From the NCBI RefSeq assembly GCF_035222485.1, contig NC_085924.1, positions 806,001 to 870,000 of the forward strand: 64,000 nucleotides of DNA. The letters are read 5' to 3'. A program made the position numbers and the translations under genes. Of this stretch, positions 1 through 11,743 are shown piece by piece; positions within the stretch are counted from its first letter, which is position 1; the number at the start of each line of letters is the position of its first letter. Below the pieces are notes generated by a model that searched no databases, was not told where the DNA came from, and saw only the letters and a program-made list of their open reading frames with translations. The stretch is from Podospora pseudoanserina (lineage: Eukaryota > Ascomycota > Sordariomycetes > Sordariales > Podosporaceae).

Positions 1-545
1 AGTCAGAGCGGAGTCGGAAAATCTGTAGATGCCTATAGTCCGAGATACTGAATAGATGGGAATTGTTGAGGGAGCCCAGATTGAGCCACAGCAGCCAATC
101 GGAGAATTTTTGGCTGTCGACATGCATTCGCGGCCTGCCACGCGTGCAAGGGTGATGGCAACGGACGCCACAGCTCAGCCTCAATTATGACATCAGTGCC
201 GTAGCACTCCCACGTGCTGTGCAATCACGATACTGTAGATAGATGCAAACAGAAGGACATCGAGGTCGACCTTCTGATACAAAGCCACAAGCTTCGTGTT
301 CCCTCCGCCTGGCAACAGCGCTTGGAACCATCTCAGCATCTCAGACGTTGGAGTATAAGGTAGCAAGCACACAAGCAAACCACCCCGCTTCTTGGAACTT
401 CCACGTTCTTGGACATTCCGACAATTGACCCACCAGTAGGAGTTGACACAGCCGCTAATCTGCCAATCTCCCGCCCAACCCAGATTGGTTTACACTGCGA
501 CCATCTTCCAAGTCTCCTCCAAGTCAGAAATACCGAATCATCATC
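1..545. other. Upstream region of the SYLF gene, no gene seen
   Basis: No convincing coding region on either strand; the open frames are short and show no recognisable protein. CCAAT-type sequences occur near 93 (CCAAT) and 484 (ATTGG), so the right half probably holds the promoter and 5' UTR of the gene starting at 546. Confidence 0.5.
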
Positions 546-2272
546 ATGAGCTCATCCGACCAGAAGCCGCCGCTGGAGCCTGCAGACAAGCAGTCGTTTC
601 CGCCCCCGCCTCCCGGCCCCCCGCCCATCCAGACCACACAGACACAGGTGCCAAAGCATCCTGACGAGACCCCTATCCCAGATTACAACCCGAGGCATCC
701 TCAGTTTGCGCCGCCCACAGGCGGTGCCGACGACGACATCTACAACGCGACGCCGACATCCGAGCACCCGCCCCAGTTCCCGCCGTCTGGAGATGGTCAC
801 CACGATGGCGAAACCAAGAAGAAGTCCAAATTCTCCTTCAAGGAGTACTACCAAAAGGCCTCAGAAAGCTTGACGACCCATGTTGGCCCGGCAGTCAACG
901 CGATGGCCCGCAAGACGGGCGCTGAAGGCTTCATTGCCGAGTCTCTGGACAAGGAATGTGAAAAAGCTGCCAGGATTTTGAGGGCATTCTGCAGTAAGTA
1001 CAGCTCCATGGTTGCGCCTCCATGTCAGCCGCTAACATTAATGTTCCAGAGGACGGCATCTATGTCGACGCAGCGCAGCAACCTTCTTCAACGCCAGCAC
1101 CCACACCCGCACCAGCTGCGACGGACACCGAGGCCTCGGCTACCGATGGCAAACACACAGATTCTGCCAAGACAAAGAAACCCAAGGTACTTCTCACGAT
1201 ACCTTCCAAGGTCATTGCGAAAGCCCAGGGCCTGGCTATCTTCACGGCCTTCCGTGCGGGTTTCCAGGGAACCGTCTCGGGCGGTAGTGGCATCCTGATC
1301 GCCCGCAAGCCTGATGGCAGCTGGTCTCCACCCAGCGGCATCAAGGTTGGGGGCGTGGGAGGTGGCTTCGTTATCGGCGCAGAGATTTACGACTGTGTCG
1401 TTGTCATCAACACCAAGGAAGCTCTTGACCTCTTCACAAAGACTCGCATGAGCCTCGGGTCCGATCTCGCGGTTACTGCCGGTCCTTTTGGCGCTGGTGG
1501 TTCTCTTGACTGGGGCGTTCCGGCGAACCAGAAGGGCAAAGAGAAGGAGAAGACCTCGCCACAACACCCTCCAACGGCCACGTCTCCACCGCTCTCTGCC
1601 GATAACACCCACTTCCAAACGGCGCCGCTTTCCCCTGGTGAGCTGACTGACCCCCTGGAAGATCCCACAAAGGGACGCAAGCCCAGTGCCTTACGTGAGG
1701 CCATTGGGAAACCGGTCTACAGTTATGTCAAGTCACACGGTGTGTATGCTGGCGTTCAAATCAGCGGTACTGTGATTCTGTCCCGCGATACCGCCAATGC
1801 CAAATTCTACGGCCGGCCGGTCACTGTACAGGAGATTCTGGATGGCAAGGTAGAACCACCTGCTGCAGCCAAGACACTCTTTGAGGTGTTGAGCGGTGCC
1901 TCTGGGTGGCGTGGACACAGCGGTTCCAGCCCAGTAACGCCCAACTTTGCGCCTGGGGCTGGTGTGCCGCCTCCCGCTGCAGCGACCACGTCTGGTGTTG
2001 CCGATGTCACTGCCGGTGTCAGGGGTCTTGATGTCGGAGGCTCCTCCAGCTCGGCAACCGCCCCGAGACCCACAACGCCGGCGGTAAATGCTAAGGCTGC
2101 CGAGGCCGCCGCAGAGGCGAAGCTTGCGTCCCCCACCAGTCCACCACCGCCGTCCTATTCGGAGTTTGCTCCGAGTGGGACCCAGCAGCAGCCAGAGGAC
2201 CTCCCTCCTGCATATGTGGAGGGTCAAGGGACCAGGCCGCCCGCAGGTGACTCCAAGACCGGATTGCATTAG
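546..2272 (+). CDS. SYLF (Ysc84/DUF500) domain protein
   Basis: Two exons, 546-993 and 1050-2272, about 556 aa. The 56-nt intron starts GTAAGT, ends TTCCAG and has a GCTAAC branch site. The N-terminal ~90 residues are Pro-rich. The SYLF core spans about residues 130-430, with the Gly-rich stretch KVGGVGGGFVIGAE and later YAGVQISGTVIL. SYLF proteins (yeast Ysc84/Lsb3) bind phosphoinositides and act with actin at endocytic sites. The yeast proteins carry a C-terminal SH3 domain; this one instead has a Pro/Ala/Ser-rich tail. Two PPxY motifs (PPSY near 515, PPAY near 536) could bind WW domains such as those of Rsp5-type ubiquitin ligases; that role is inferred. The start is the first ATG in frame and the splice restores frame exactly. 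Confidence 0.88.
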
Positions 2273-3950
2273 GTGCGGAGTTGAAGGAAGTTTGCATGTT
2301 TTTCGGAGGGATAACGTGGAGGACACGATGAGCATCGTATAGCATGTAACTGGTATTGGTGGATTAGCTTCTCAAGTCTGACGGTTATTATGATCTCGAA
2401 ATACCCCCAAATATGATAGCACCCTGAAACCGAGACTGCCTATCTTCGTTCACCTGCTTGCTTCCGCCCGCCTGCGACCTTGCATGTACATTACCCCTAA
2501 GCTCCAAGTCCGAACAACCCCTCGTGTCTGGGTGTCCAATGCATTACTGCCTTGGTACCTTATTTACCAGTGCTGCATCACCACTGGTGATTGCAGATGT
2601 CTAAACTTTCAAGGGATATGGCTCGTAAGAAAAGTTCCGGTCTGTCATGGTTCAGACAAGTCGTCCGGTCATTAGGAGGATCTGTTCCGTTCCTATCTTT
2701 TGGCAAAGTCATGAGAACCTACCTAGTGATGGGTCAGACGTGTTAACTTGGGGGGCGAAAGCTTAGTTTTTTGTTGTTCCTGTCAACTGAAGTAGGAAGA
2801 AGCCTCCCCATGTTGGTGCGGCGGCCAATGTCCAGAACACCAACAGAAGTACCTTACATCGAAGTAATTTCCGCTGGCGAACAGAGGATAGGCCGAAGAA
2901 AGCTCCGTGATCGAAGCAGTGCCACCTTGAGCGGATATCATGAAATTTTCCAGTCGCGGGTCGGAGCGACCGCCGTGAGTTGTGATTGGGAAAAAAAAGT
3001 TTGCTGCTTCATGCATCTAATGGTTCTAGAGCGTTCAGTCGCGGCCCCGGACAGCCCTCCGATGTGCCAAGCAACATGCTCAAAGCTTATGTGACCCGAG
3101 GGAAACGCCAGGCTGGGACGGCACTTGGATATTTCTTGGGACGGACCGGACCATGTTGCCCGGTACCTGCTTCTTAGGTTGAGGGGGTTCGGGCTAATAA
3201 TGATTGGAAATGCTGGAGTCTGCGGACGTGTGGTCTGATGAAGCGTTCAAGGACTGTGACAACTTGTCACAATTATTTCATTTATGGGAGCACATGCTTC
3301 TTTTGAGCTTGTCTCGGGCCCGGTCGTTCCAACTCCCGGGGCATGTCACGGCTGGGTAAGGGTTTGGGGGAGGCAAGGGACGGCAAGACCCCTAAATGGA
3401 CGTAGGTATATAGGTAGAACCACCCAGGACCCCTCCAAGCCGAATCCTTGTCTCTTGGTTCCAAGACTACGCTACCTTAGTCCTGCTACCCGTTGAAGGA
3501 CGAGTCGATAACGGCACCCCTGCCTACCTAAGACTCCACAACCTTCCCAAAACGCTCGCAAATCCCAACCTGGACTCGAGTCTCTCTCGTGTGCCGCTCT
3601 CTCTGCCCCATACATTAGAACTACGACCTACTCCAGATGCCCAGCTTCTGCCAACATGGCTAAATACCGCTCCGTTCTAGCACAGCATGACCAGTCTGGA
3701 CTCTCTTCTTGTGCGCCCTCCAGCCAACCGACTCCTGACTGACCCTGCCCTCCTTTCGGACCACTCCCCGTACCGGTACCCAAGGTATCTGTCTGATATC
3801 TTGCGTGCCTTGAAGCCCGACAAAGTGACAGACCCTCGCCACCCCATCGCGCAGCTAACCCAAGCGACGGAAAGGCCCGACAGCCAGGCCATCCGCGTTC
3901 ACGCATCCTTCTCATGACAGGTCCCGTCGTCCTCTTCAAGCCTCGACAAT
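2273..3950. other. Intergenic, about 1.7 kb
   Basis: Holds the 3' UTR of the SYLF gene and the promoter of the Zn2Cys6 gene. It has several near-copies of TACCTA/TAGGTA between about 3395 and 3530 and pyrimidine-rich sequence before 3951. No coding region or RNA gene is supported. Confidence 0.45.
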
Positions 3951-6084
3951 ATGGACAAGCCACCGCCGCGACCTCTCCTTTTAGCGCCCCCACCCTCCGA
4001 ATCACGCGCCGGCTTGAAGACGCCACCCACCGGTACCCCTCTGCCACCGAGACGATCGGCCTCCATAGCCGCCTGCGAGCTTTGCCGGGAGAAGAAAGCA
4101 AAGTGCGACAGCCGACGGCCGACCTGTGGACGGTGCTTAAACAACGGCGTCCAGTGCACCTATACCACCAAGGTCAATGAGACGCTGACCCAGGCCGATA
4201 AAAGAGAGAAGGCGCGATACAAGAAAGAGCGGGACGACCTGTTACATCTTCTGACTTCGATCCGTGACAAGCCCCAACGCGAAGCCGAAAACATCTTTGC
4301 CCGCCTTCGCGTTTTCAACGACCCATTCGAGGTGTGTCAGTCTTTGAGGGATGCCGAGCTGCTGCCTTTTGTTTCTTCTAGCCCGGCCAAGCTCCCCTCT
4401 CCGTCCGACGCGAATGAAATTATCGACATACACGTCCCAGCTCGACCGTGGACAACGCTGGTCAACGATGCTGTTGTTTCGAGGCTGGTGGCGCGCTTCT
4501 TCTCGCCTGGCTCCCAGCTGTTCCCGGCTATTGACAGAGATGTCTTCGTCTCCGACATGCAAGCCAAGAATCTGACAACGTCCAAGCTGTGTTCACCTCT
4601 TCTTGCCAATGCCGTCTGCGCCATGCCTTGTTTTGAGTTGACCTCGAGCACCGGTCTTGTCGAGCTCTTCCTGAGCCAAGCGAAATCCATCCTCGAGCGA
4701 GAACATGGCCGACCCTCTCTGCCTACGGTTCTCGCTTTATACCTTTTATACCTGATATCAACCTTGCTGGGCAGGGACCGTGCCGGCTTACACTTTCGGC
4801 GGACGAGCCTTGACATGTTGGAATACCTAGATTTGGAGTCAAGAATAAAATATTTGCGCGACGATGTTCCAGATCAGGCTCTCGAACGGCGTGTGTTGTC
4901 GAAAGCTCTATGGGGGATTTTCGTGGCGGAGAGGTAAGTTGTTATGTGCATTGCTTATGGTATGTCCCGCACAGAACGGATGGCTTGAGCATATGCTGAC
5001 GTATAGTCTCTCTTTAGTCGAACCTTTTTGCTTTACAACCGACCCCCTCTAGTACGACCGCCGATGGTACCTAGACTTTTCGAATTGGATACCCCCATCC
5101 AAACATCACTTTGTGCTGACGATGCTCGCAATGCAGCGATGGCGGATGCCGACGGCGACGTGAATGAAAGATTGACGGACGCCTTGTGCAGTCTCGCCGA
5201 AATCCAATATACCATTGCCATGCATGAGGCTGAACAAAACACTGGTGTGGGTAGTGGGGAGGATATTGGGATACGGCAATCCATCCTTTTGCGGTGGAGG
5301 GTGCTGTGTGATTTGTTTTCAAATCAGCTTCAGGCAGAGACCAACTCGTCGTTGTCGAGCTGCTACGTCAGGTGATTAGAACTGGGCTCGGGTGTCTCGG
5401 CCTACACCATATATCTCTTTCCTAAATCCACCACTGTCGTCACATTGGAACGCTTGCTAACCTACTTATCACTCCAGCCTACAACAAAGCGAAGTCGCTC
5501 TCTCAGTCCTCCATCCCCTTCCCGCTGAGCTCACCCTTCCCGATGAGAGCACTGTCACAACGACGGTGAAAGATTTGTTCATACAACATGCTCGATTTAT
5601 ATCAGAGACAGTCGATGCCCTACTGCAGTGGTCTCAGAACAGGCCACATTATCCCATCGGTTTCGCCTTGTACTATTCACTAGTCCCCCTCATCCCCTTA
5701 CTCGACCCTGAAGACACCAAGTCCGACACCCATGAGCTCTTCATAAACGGTTGTGTCAGGTTGAGTGTTTGCGCTCAAATATACCCATTCTTTGGTCGCC
5801 TGCTGCAGGCAATCGGGGCACTTGCCTGGCGGCTAGGGAAGGATGTCCCGTTGAAAGCTCGCGAGTGTTTCCAGCATATCAAGGTTTCCACTCCCAGGCA
5901 TGATGTCGAGGATGGGGAGGTGCACGACATTCCGCTTGCCATGGACATTCCTAGGCTGTGGGCGATGCGCCATTTGCAGACGAACAATCATGTGGGTGAC
6001 GATAAGAATGGTTATTTGCCTGTAGGTCAACTCGGCAAGATGATTGAGCATTGGAGTGGTGCAAATCGTCTTGATGGTGGGTAA
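3951..6084 (+). CDS. Zn2Cys6 fungal transcription factor
   Basis: Three exons (3951-4933, 5018-5371, 5478-6084) give about 647 aa; both introns have GT...AG ends and keep phase 2. Residues 42-69 form a complete binuclear zinc cluster with spacing C-x2-C-x6-C-x6-C-x2-C-x6-C, starting CELCREKKAKC. A Pro-rich N-terminus precedes it. The helical middle and C-terminal part resembles the fungal-specific regulatory domain (PF04082 type) seen after such clusters. These proteins bind CGG-type DNA sites and control metabolic or stress genes. The target cannot be told from sequence, and no pathway cluster flanks it: neighbours are a SYLF gene and an unclassified coiled-coil gene. An alternative acceptor at GTATAG just before 5018 was rejected because it breaks the frame. 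Confidence 0.9.
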
Positions 6085-7142
6085 CAGCAGTGGACGAAGT
6101 GGTGGTGGCAGCAGTTGAGTTGAATGAGGTGTTGATTACCCTTACCTGGCCGAGGAACACACTCGATTGTTATGCACCCGTCGTGTCCCCCAGCCACAAG
6201 CCTTGATTGACAGCTGATACACAGTATATGCCTTGTTGAACTGGTAAAGTATGGTGTGGTTCAAACAGCTCAACAGGCCAGACAAAGGACAATCACATAG
6301 TGAAATACGACTTCGAGAGGATCTCGCACAACAATCCATCATATGTTGACCTGTTGCCGATTGGGGAAGAAATTACTATCAAGCAGCACGTTGCCGCAGC
6401 GTCTGAGTCCGGACTTCCCAAAGTGGACGGCGGCGAAAGATCGGTCCAGGCCCTTGGGCTTATCTTGCAGGAAATCTTTATTGAAATCTCGCATGTCTGC
6501 TTGATCTGCAGGTTTATCACTCAACTGCGCTTACTGTTCCCGACGTAGGTACTGGAGGAGGGAGTGTGTTTAGTGTCCTGTGTTTGACGGAAGGAAAACC
6601 CCAAAAATTTCAGAACCCTCATTGACCATCTCCTGACCCCTCCTCCACACGGTAAACAAAGCGATCAGCATCACAAGAATCTTAACACTTCCGCCGTATA
6701 CTTTGCGACTTCTCCCAAATAGACATGGTAGCTGTTCCTTTTTTTTTTCCTTTGTTTTTTTCCATGTCTGATGGACATATCGGCTATTTTCCAGAACCGA
6801 CTTAGCATCTCCCGTTGAGTGTAGGTCCATCTTGAGGCAATGGCCGAGGGACCTTGTTGGGGCGTTATCTGTAAACGGACTCATCTTGAACCTACTTGGT
6901 GAAGACTGTAGCGTGTGTAGGCATGTAATAAGTAAACATCCACCTTCAAGTCTTTTTGGATTCCCATCTAGACTCTGACGGCTATGAATATTGCTGTTTT
7001 CAGAATGTTGAAGAGATCTTTAGATGTATTGCAAGAGCACTGGTTGACATTATTCATAAAAAATCGGTAAACATTCACAGGTGGGAGGCCGGTAATCTTA
7101 GCTTGTTGAGTTAGAACCACTGACTTTTGCTCTATGTTGACA
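6085..7142. other. Intergenic between convergent genes
   Basis: The 3' flanks of the Zn2Cys6 gene and of the coiled-coil gene on the other strand. Poly-T/poly-A tracts lie near 6730-6770 and an AT-rich stretch near 7050. No gene is supported. Confidence 0.45.
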
Positions 7143-8788
7143 CTATATACTATTCAGAACCATCTTCGCCTTCTCGCTGCTGGTACCGCAGGCCACGCCC
7201 ATCATAGCCTGGGCCATGTCTCTGAACAATTCCACCTTGATCTCCGCCATCAACTCTCGCTTGACCTCTTCTCTTATCGTTCCCAGAAGCTCCACTCGTA
7301 ACTTGTCCATGAGCTCCTCCCGTAACTCTTCCATCAACGTTTCCCGCAGGCCTTTCCGCAGCTCTTCCTGCGACTCTTCGGTTTTCTCAGTCACCAAGCG
7401 CTCAGTGTCCTCCATGACTTTATCTTGCAGTTCGACGTGAACACCTGTGAACTGGTCATCGATACGGTCATTCACATGACTGATGAGATGTTCTGCCTCC
7501 TCGCTGTTGTATCTGCAAGGTGATCGGGCGGCAGGCTCCAGAATCATCATCTCGAGCCGTTCGATGCGACTTTCCAGCCCAGTGTAGCCCTGAACTGCCT
7601 GGCCGGGTGTAGAGTCCTGAAACATCTTCTCAAGCCGTTCGATACGACTTTCCAGTTCGGCGTTGTTCTCCCTGAACACACGACCCTGGCCCAAGTCGAG
7701 TAAGAGCCGCTTGTCGGTTCTCGAGGAAGACAACGGTTCGCTAGTGCGCCGCCGTTTTCGATCTTATCAAGCCAATGTTAGCATGCACCAAGAAAGAAGT
7801 AAATGAAAATACATACCTGGCGGGGTAGCTAGTTGTGTTGGGTTTTGGTAGGGAGCCTTCTCAACATATGGTGGCGGTGACAACTCTTCCAATGTCTCCA
7901 TGCCCAGATTGTCGCAACTAGGCGTTGGCCGAGGTGCAGCGACAGCATTGCCAAGGTTAACAACCTGACCGCCTGCACCATGATACAGCCTACCAATGGC
8001 TGCCCATCTCTCATCGGTCTGCAAGTCATTGAACAAAAAGACAGACGGCAGCAACGAGAGCTGATACCGAACCTCGGGCACCAGCTGCAGCATGTTCAGG
8101 TAGACGGTGAAGTCTTGAGCAGATGCGAGGGCCTTCATGGTATCCAGCAGACCTTCGGATCGCGCCTTTGGTACCAGAGGACGATTTTTTGGCACCACGA
8201 AGACAGGCGCCTGCGTCATGCTGAAGCGAAGGCTGATAAAGTTCTTGGAAGGATCACGCTGCATCGCCGGTATAGAGGGACCAGTGCTGTGATCGTACCC
8301 GACGGAGTGTATGTTTTCTGGGTGGACGAATATGTAAACGTTGACTTTGTTGGGCTTGCCGCCTTTGAGAAATATACAGCCGTGAAGCGCAAAGAGGGCT
8401 CGGTCGTTCGAAGCATCAACGTGCAAATCCATACGAAGATCGGGAGTATGTTGCAGGTGTCGGTTCGCATCCTCCCACTCCACCACGCCAGCTCGATCCT
8501 TCAAATCTATTTTGCAATGTCTTTCATCGTCGCTCGAATCGTCCATGGCGTAAAAATCGGGACCGTCGCGATTATCAACTCTGTCGTTCAAGGTGTCATC
8601 AAGCTTGTCACCGTCAATTTCACCTACCTCCCTCGAGCTACAAGCCCCGTAAGCACGGTTAGACACAATGGTCCAGTAACAATATCACGACAGAGGACAA
8701 AAAAAGAAGAGATACCGCCGCCCTTGCTAGACGACACAATTGTTGGCAGGGCTCCCACGAACGGAAGCAAGACAGCAAAGAGCGCCAT
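7143..8788 (-). CDS. Unclassified coiled-coil protein of a fungal family
   Basis: Modelled as three exons on the minus strand (8788-8716, 8623-7817, 7762-7143), about 499 aa. The intron at 7816-7763 is strong (GTATGT, GCTAAC branch, phase kept). The first intron and the ATG at 8788 are less certain. The middle domain, with stretches such as LRFSMTQAPVFVVPKNRPLV and a following PPPY, resembles an expanded set of uncharacterised Sordariales proteins as I recall it. A basic RKRRR tract just after the second intron looks like a nuclear signal. The C-terminus has LESRIERLE twice and then a long charged coiled coil. The proposed first 24 residues are hydrophobic (MALFAVLLPF...), which fits poorly with a nuclear signal, so the true start may differ. 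Function unknown. Confidence 0.65.
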
Positions 8789-9098
8789 GGTCAGCTGACT
8801 CCAACCGTCTTGCGGCCTATCTCGAGCCCCAGTCCTTTCAACAGGCGTTGCCTGATGATTAAGATTTGGAGAGATTTTATGGCTCTCGACTCGCAGGACG
8901 CTTGCTTTGAGCGTGCCGTCCAGGAGGTACGGAACGGTCGTGGATCGATAGATGCACGACGCCGGTATTGATGGAAAATGGAGAAAAGAACCGAAATGTG
9001 TGGTTGGTGATGATGATGCCGCCGCTCTTGCGCGACCACGCAGATGTCGGTAGGTATCGCACAAACGGAGACAGGGCAAAGAGCGCCGTGGCCAGCTA
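8712..9098. repeat. Diverged tandem duplication of a first-exon region
   Basis: Segments at about 8712-8800 and 9012-9098 align along their length, sharing near-identical blocks such as GCAAAGAGCGCC and CCGCCGC..CTTGC. On the minus strand both can be read as similar peptides: MALFAVLLPFVGALPT in the copy used by the modelled gene, TALFALSPFVRYLPTS in the upstream copy, which lacks the ATG. The copies are roughly 300 bp apart. Similarity was judged by eye. Confidence 0.5.
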
Positions 9099-9937
9099 TC
9101 TCTCTATCCCCACGGCCTACCAAGGAGTCGATAATGATGGCTCTTGGTTTGTGCGATGCGTACGTCGAGTGCGGCGTCGGGGAGAGACGGAACGGTAATT
9201 CACGCAGGCACGAGGGCCTAGGCGAAGTCACACCGGTACCATCAAGTCACTGACCCTAAGGTAGAGAATGGCTGAGTAGATTCATCGCAGATGTCATCCA
9301 TCGCGCCGATGGCGACTCGACTCGAGGTCGGAGGCTGAATGTCGATGAAGAAACGGTTGGATTTTGATGGAGTTGGTGGATGGATGGAAATGAATGGGGA
9401 GAGACGTGGAGCCTCTTTTCGACTTTGGTCACGGGGGAGCCCAAGGCTTTTGAAGCCGCACGGGCCACAGAAAAAGCTGACACATCATGCCAAGCATGAA
9501 ACCGGCCATAACATGCCAAGCATTAGATGCAACAAGCATACAAACACATACATCATGTGCATAAGTTTAAGCACAACACGCGAGCATAAAGCGCAAGCAT
9601 AAGACAACGTTGCTTTCATCTGAACCAGCATCATCAAAGTCCCAACCAACGCCGTTTTTCCAACAAAGCCTTCGAAAAAAGAGGAAGAAAAAAGATAAGT
9701 TATTTGTATCAGCATCTATATCTACCAGAAACGTCTCATAACCATTGAAATATCCCTCTGTCATTTTTTGCCTTCCCAATATGACCCCATCTCCTCAACA
9801 TTAACTGCTTTAGACTGACCACCAAAATTACTCAAAGCAGGCAGAACAACCCCCCAGGTATCATACGAAGAAACTAGAAATCTTGGTCTCCGATCCTAAA
9901 TAATACTCCAGCTCTGGATACCCTGTCATGGCATCAC
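8789..9937. other. Intergenic, 5' flank of the coiled-coil gene
   Basis: Contains the upstream duplicate at 9012-9098 and, at 9486-9525, the 12-mer CATGCCAAGCAT twice. The right end is the 3' flank of the glycosyltransferase gene. No further gene is supported. Confidence 0.4.
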
Positions 9938-11743
9938 TTACTGTCCACGGTCGCCCAACCAAACCAACTCCAGCACCCCGTCCCGCCCAGCCATGGCGCT
10001 CCCATCCACATTCTTCCACCTCCAATCATCCGCCCTCCTCACATAAACCTGCCTCACCACCATCCCCTCCTCCAACACCTCAGCCTCCTGCAAATCCCAA
10101 CTCAGCTTCCTCCCCGTTCTGTGCAGGCTCGGCCTCTGCGGTCCCATGATAAAATCCAAATTCCACCCATGGTTCTGCGGCGCCGCATGGAACGTCGCCT
10201 CGAACTGGTTCACATCAAAGTCGATTCCCTGAGGATAATACGCCACACTAAATCCATTCGCAATCACAAAATCATCCTCGGTCCGAAACCTCTGCATCAT
10301 GCAGTCCTCTCCACAGACATTCGACACCTTGGTGTAATGCCACGGATAAGCCACATGCCATCCCCCTCCTCGATAATGATGCAAGCTCAACGGCTTGATC
10401 CCCGACTCATAAAACCCAGACGGATCCCCATACAAGTCCAACTGCCACAGCTCATTCAACAGCGTGAGCTTGTAGTTTGAATTCTCATAAATGCACTTTC
10501 TCAGCAAGATATCCCCCTGCGGTCCCCACCCCGAGTTCGCTTCCTTGATCTTCTGCTCCGTTTTGCAACTCTCATACCTCTCGGCCACCAAACCCGCCAT
10601 GGGCACACTCAGAAACACCCCTGCGCCCCCGAACGCCTGCGACCCATGCCTCTGAATATTATTCACATCCTCCGAAAACGTCCCAATATACATCGGAAAC
10701 CCGTCATCAAACTCGTCAAACCTCTCCTTCAGCGCATTGAAGCTCGGAAAGAAGGTGTCATCATCGCACGTCACGAGCCACTTCTTCCTCGGCCTTTCCG
10801 GGTGGTTATACATGGTCGGCACCAATGCCAAATACCTCACGGCCATGATATCCTCTACATTAGACCGATACACATCCACATCGATCCCTGCCGTCGTCAA
10901 GATGTTATGCGTCTCCTGCAGCTGCTCATCCTCGGCATCCAACAGCATCAGAAGCAGCTTCCCACCGTTAGTATTCCCCTTCCCATCTGTCAACCAATAC
11001 GTCCACTCGTTCACCGGGCTCGTCTTCGGATCGCTGAACCGTTTGTACGTGGTCGAGACACCAAACATGAATTCTGATGCATTGGCACTTCCGGGGAATG
11101 GAGACTGCGAAACGGGCGCCACAAGGGGCTCGGGGCACGACTCGGCTTGATACGGCTCGGGGTTGTTGAGGTCCACTGTCCTGATGGTGTCGGTCAGGAA
11201 GCTTTGGTTTAGCGCCGTCATGGACTTGCGGCGTATGGGCTGACGGGAAACCTGGATATATCGTTTCGTATACTCAATCTGGCCCCCCAGCTTGTACTTT
11301 TCCTTCCACTGCTTCAGCCGAGCAATGTCATAATTGCAGTCCATAGGAATGGATGAGTTGACCAATGCAGCCGCAATATCCCCTGTGGAGCTGGCCCGGT
11401 GTGGCTCTGTTGGTGTCGGAAGTGTATCTTGCCAGTCGGCGCCATGCTTCAATGGTCTCTGGAGATATATCGCTTGCTTGGCTGACGCGGCCGTTTGGAT
11501 GATGGCGGTCTGTACTTCGGCACTGGATCTGAGAAGGAGGGTACTGATGGCGAGAATAGCAAAAGTCAGGACAAGAGCTCTCGCCATGGGGCTCCGCATG
11601 GGGAGGCAGCGGTGTGGGTTCGGCATCAGGGCCACCATGCTGCCGCTGCTGCGTCTGCTGCTGCTGCGTGTTGACGTCGTGGGCTTGTCAAAGTTAACGT
11701 CCGAGGTTGAAAATCTCAAAGCTTGACAGTCTGCAGCCGGCAT
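9938..11743 (-). CDS. DUF604 / GT31-like (fringe-type) glycosyltransferase
   Basis: Single exon, 601 aa. The ATG at 11743 is chosen because the frame upstream has only non-ATG codons. Residues ~54-71 (ALVLTFAILAISTLL region) form one membrane segment after a Ser/Arg-rich cytosolic tail, giving a type II Golgi/ER topology. The luminal domain contains the metal-binding CDDDTFF motif near residue 324 (a DxD motif), then GGAGVFLSVPMAGL and a His/Trp/Tyr-rich region with HHYRGGGWH, as in DUF604 proteins related to fringe glycosyltransferases of family GT31. It probably transfers a sugar from a nucleotide-sugar to a glycoprotein or wall glycan; donor and acceptor are unknown. The next gene on the same strand is alpha-1,3-glucan synthase, so a cell-wall role is plausible but inferred. 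Confidence 0.85.
   Translation of the reverse strand: MPAADCQALRFSTSDVNFDKPTTSTRSSSRRSSGSMVALMPNPHRCLPMRSPMARALVLTFAILAISTLLLRSSAEVQTAIIQTAASAKQAIYLQRPLKHGADWQDTLPTPTEPHRASSTGDIAAALVNSSIPMDCNYDIARLKQWKEKYKLGGQIEYTKRYIQVSRQPIRRKSMTALNQSFLTDTIRTVDLNNPEPYQAESCPEPLVAPVSQSPFPGSANASEFMFGVSTTYKRFSDPKTSPVNEWTYWLTDGKGNTNGGKLLLMLLDAEDEQLQETHNILTTAGIDVDVYRSNVEDIMAVRYLALVPTMYNHPERPRKKWLVTCDDDTFFPSFNALKERFDEFDDGFPMYIGTFSEDVNNIQRHGSQAFGGAGVFLSVPMAGLVAERYESCKTEQKIKEANSGWGPQGDILLRKCIYENSNYKLTLLNELWQLDLYGDPSGFYESGIKPLSLHHYRGGGWHVAYPWHYTKVSNVCGEDCMMQRFRTEDDFVIANGFSVAYYPQGIDFDVNQFEATFHAAPQNHGWNLDFIMGPQRPSLHRTGRKLSWDLQEAEVLEEGMVVRQVYVRRADDWRWKNVDGSAMAGRDGVLELVWLGDRGQ

Noticed and set aside
8624-9079. 151-codon minus-strand open frame upstream of the coiled-coil gene taken as its own gene
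   Set aside because: Only its last part (MALFAVLLPF...) fits the gene's first exon; the rest overlaps the duplicated segment and shows no conserved features.
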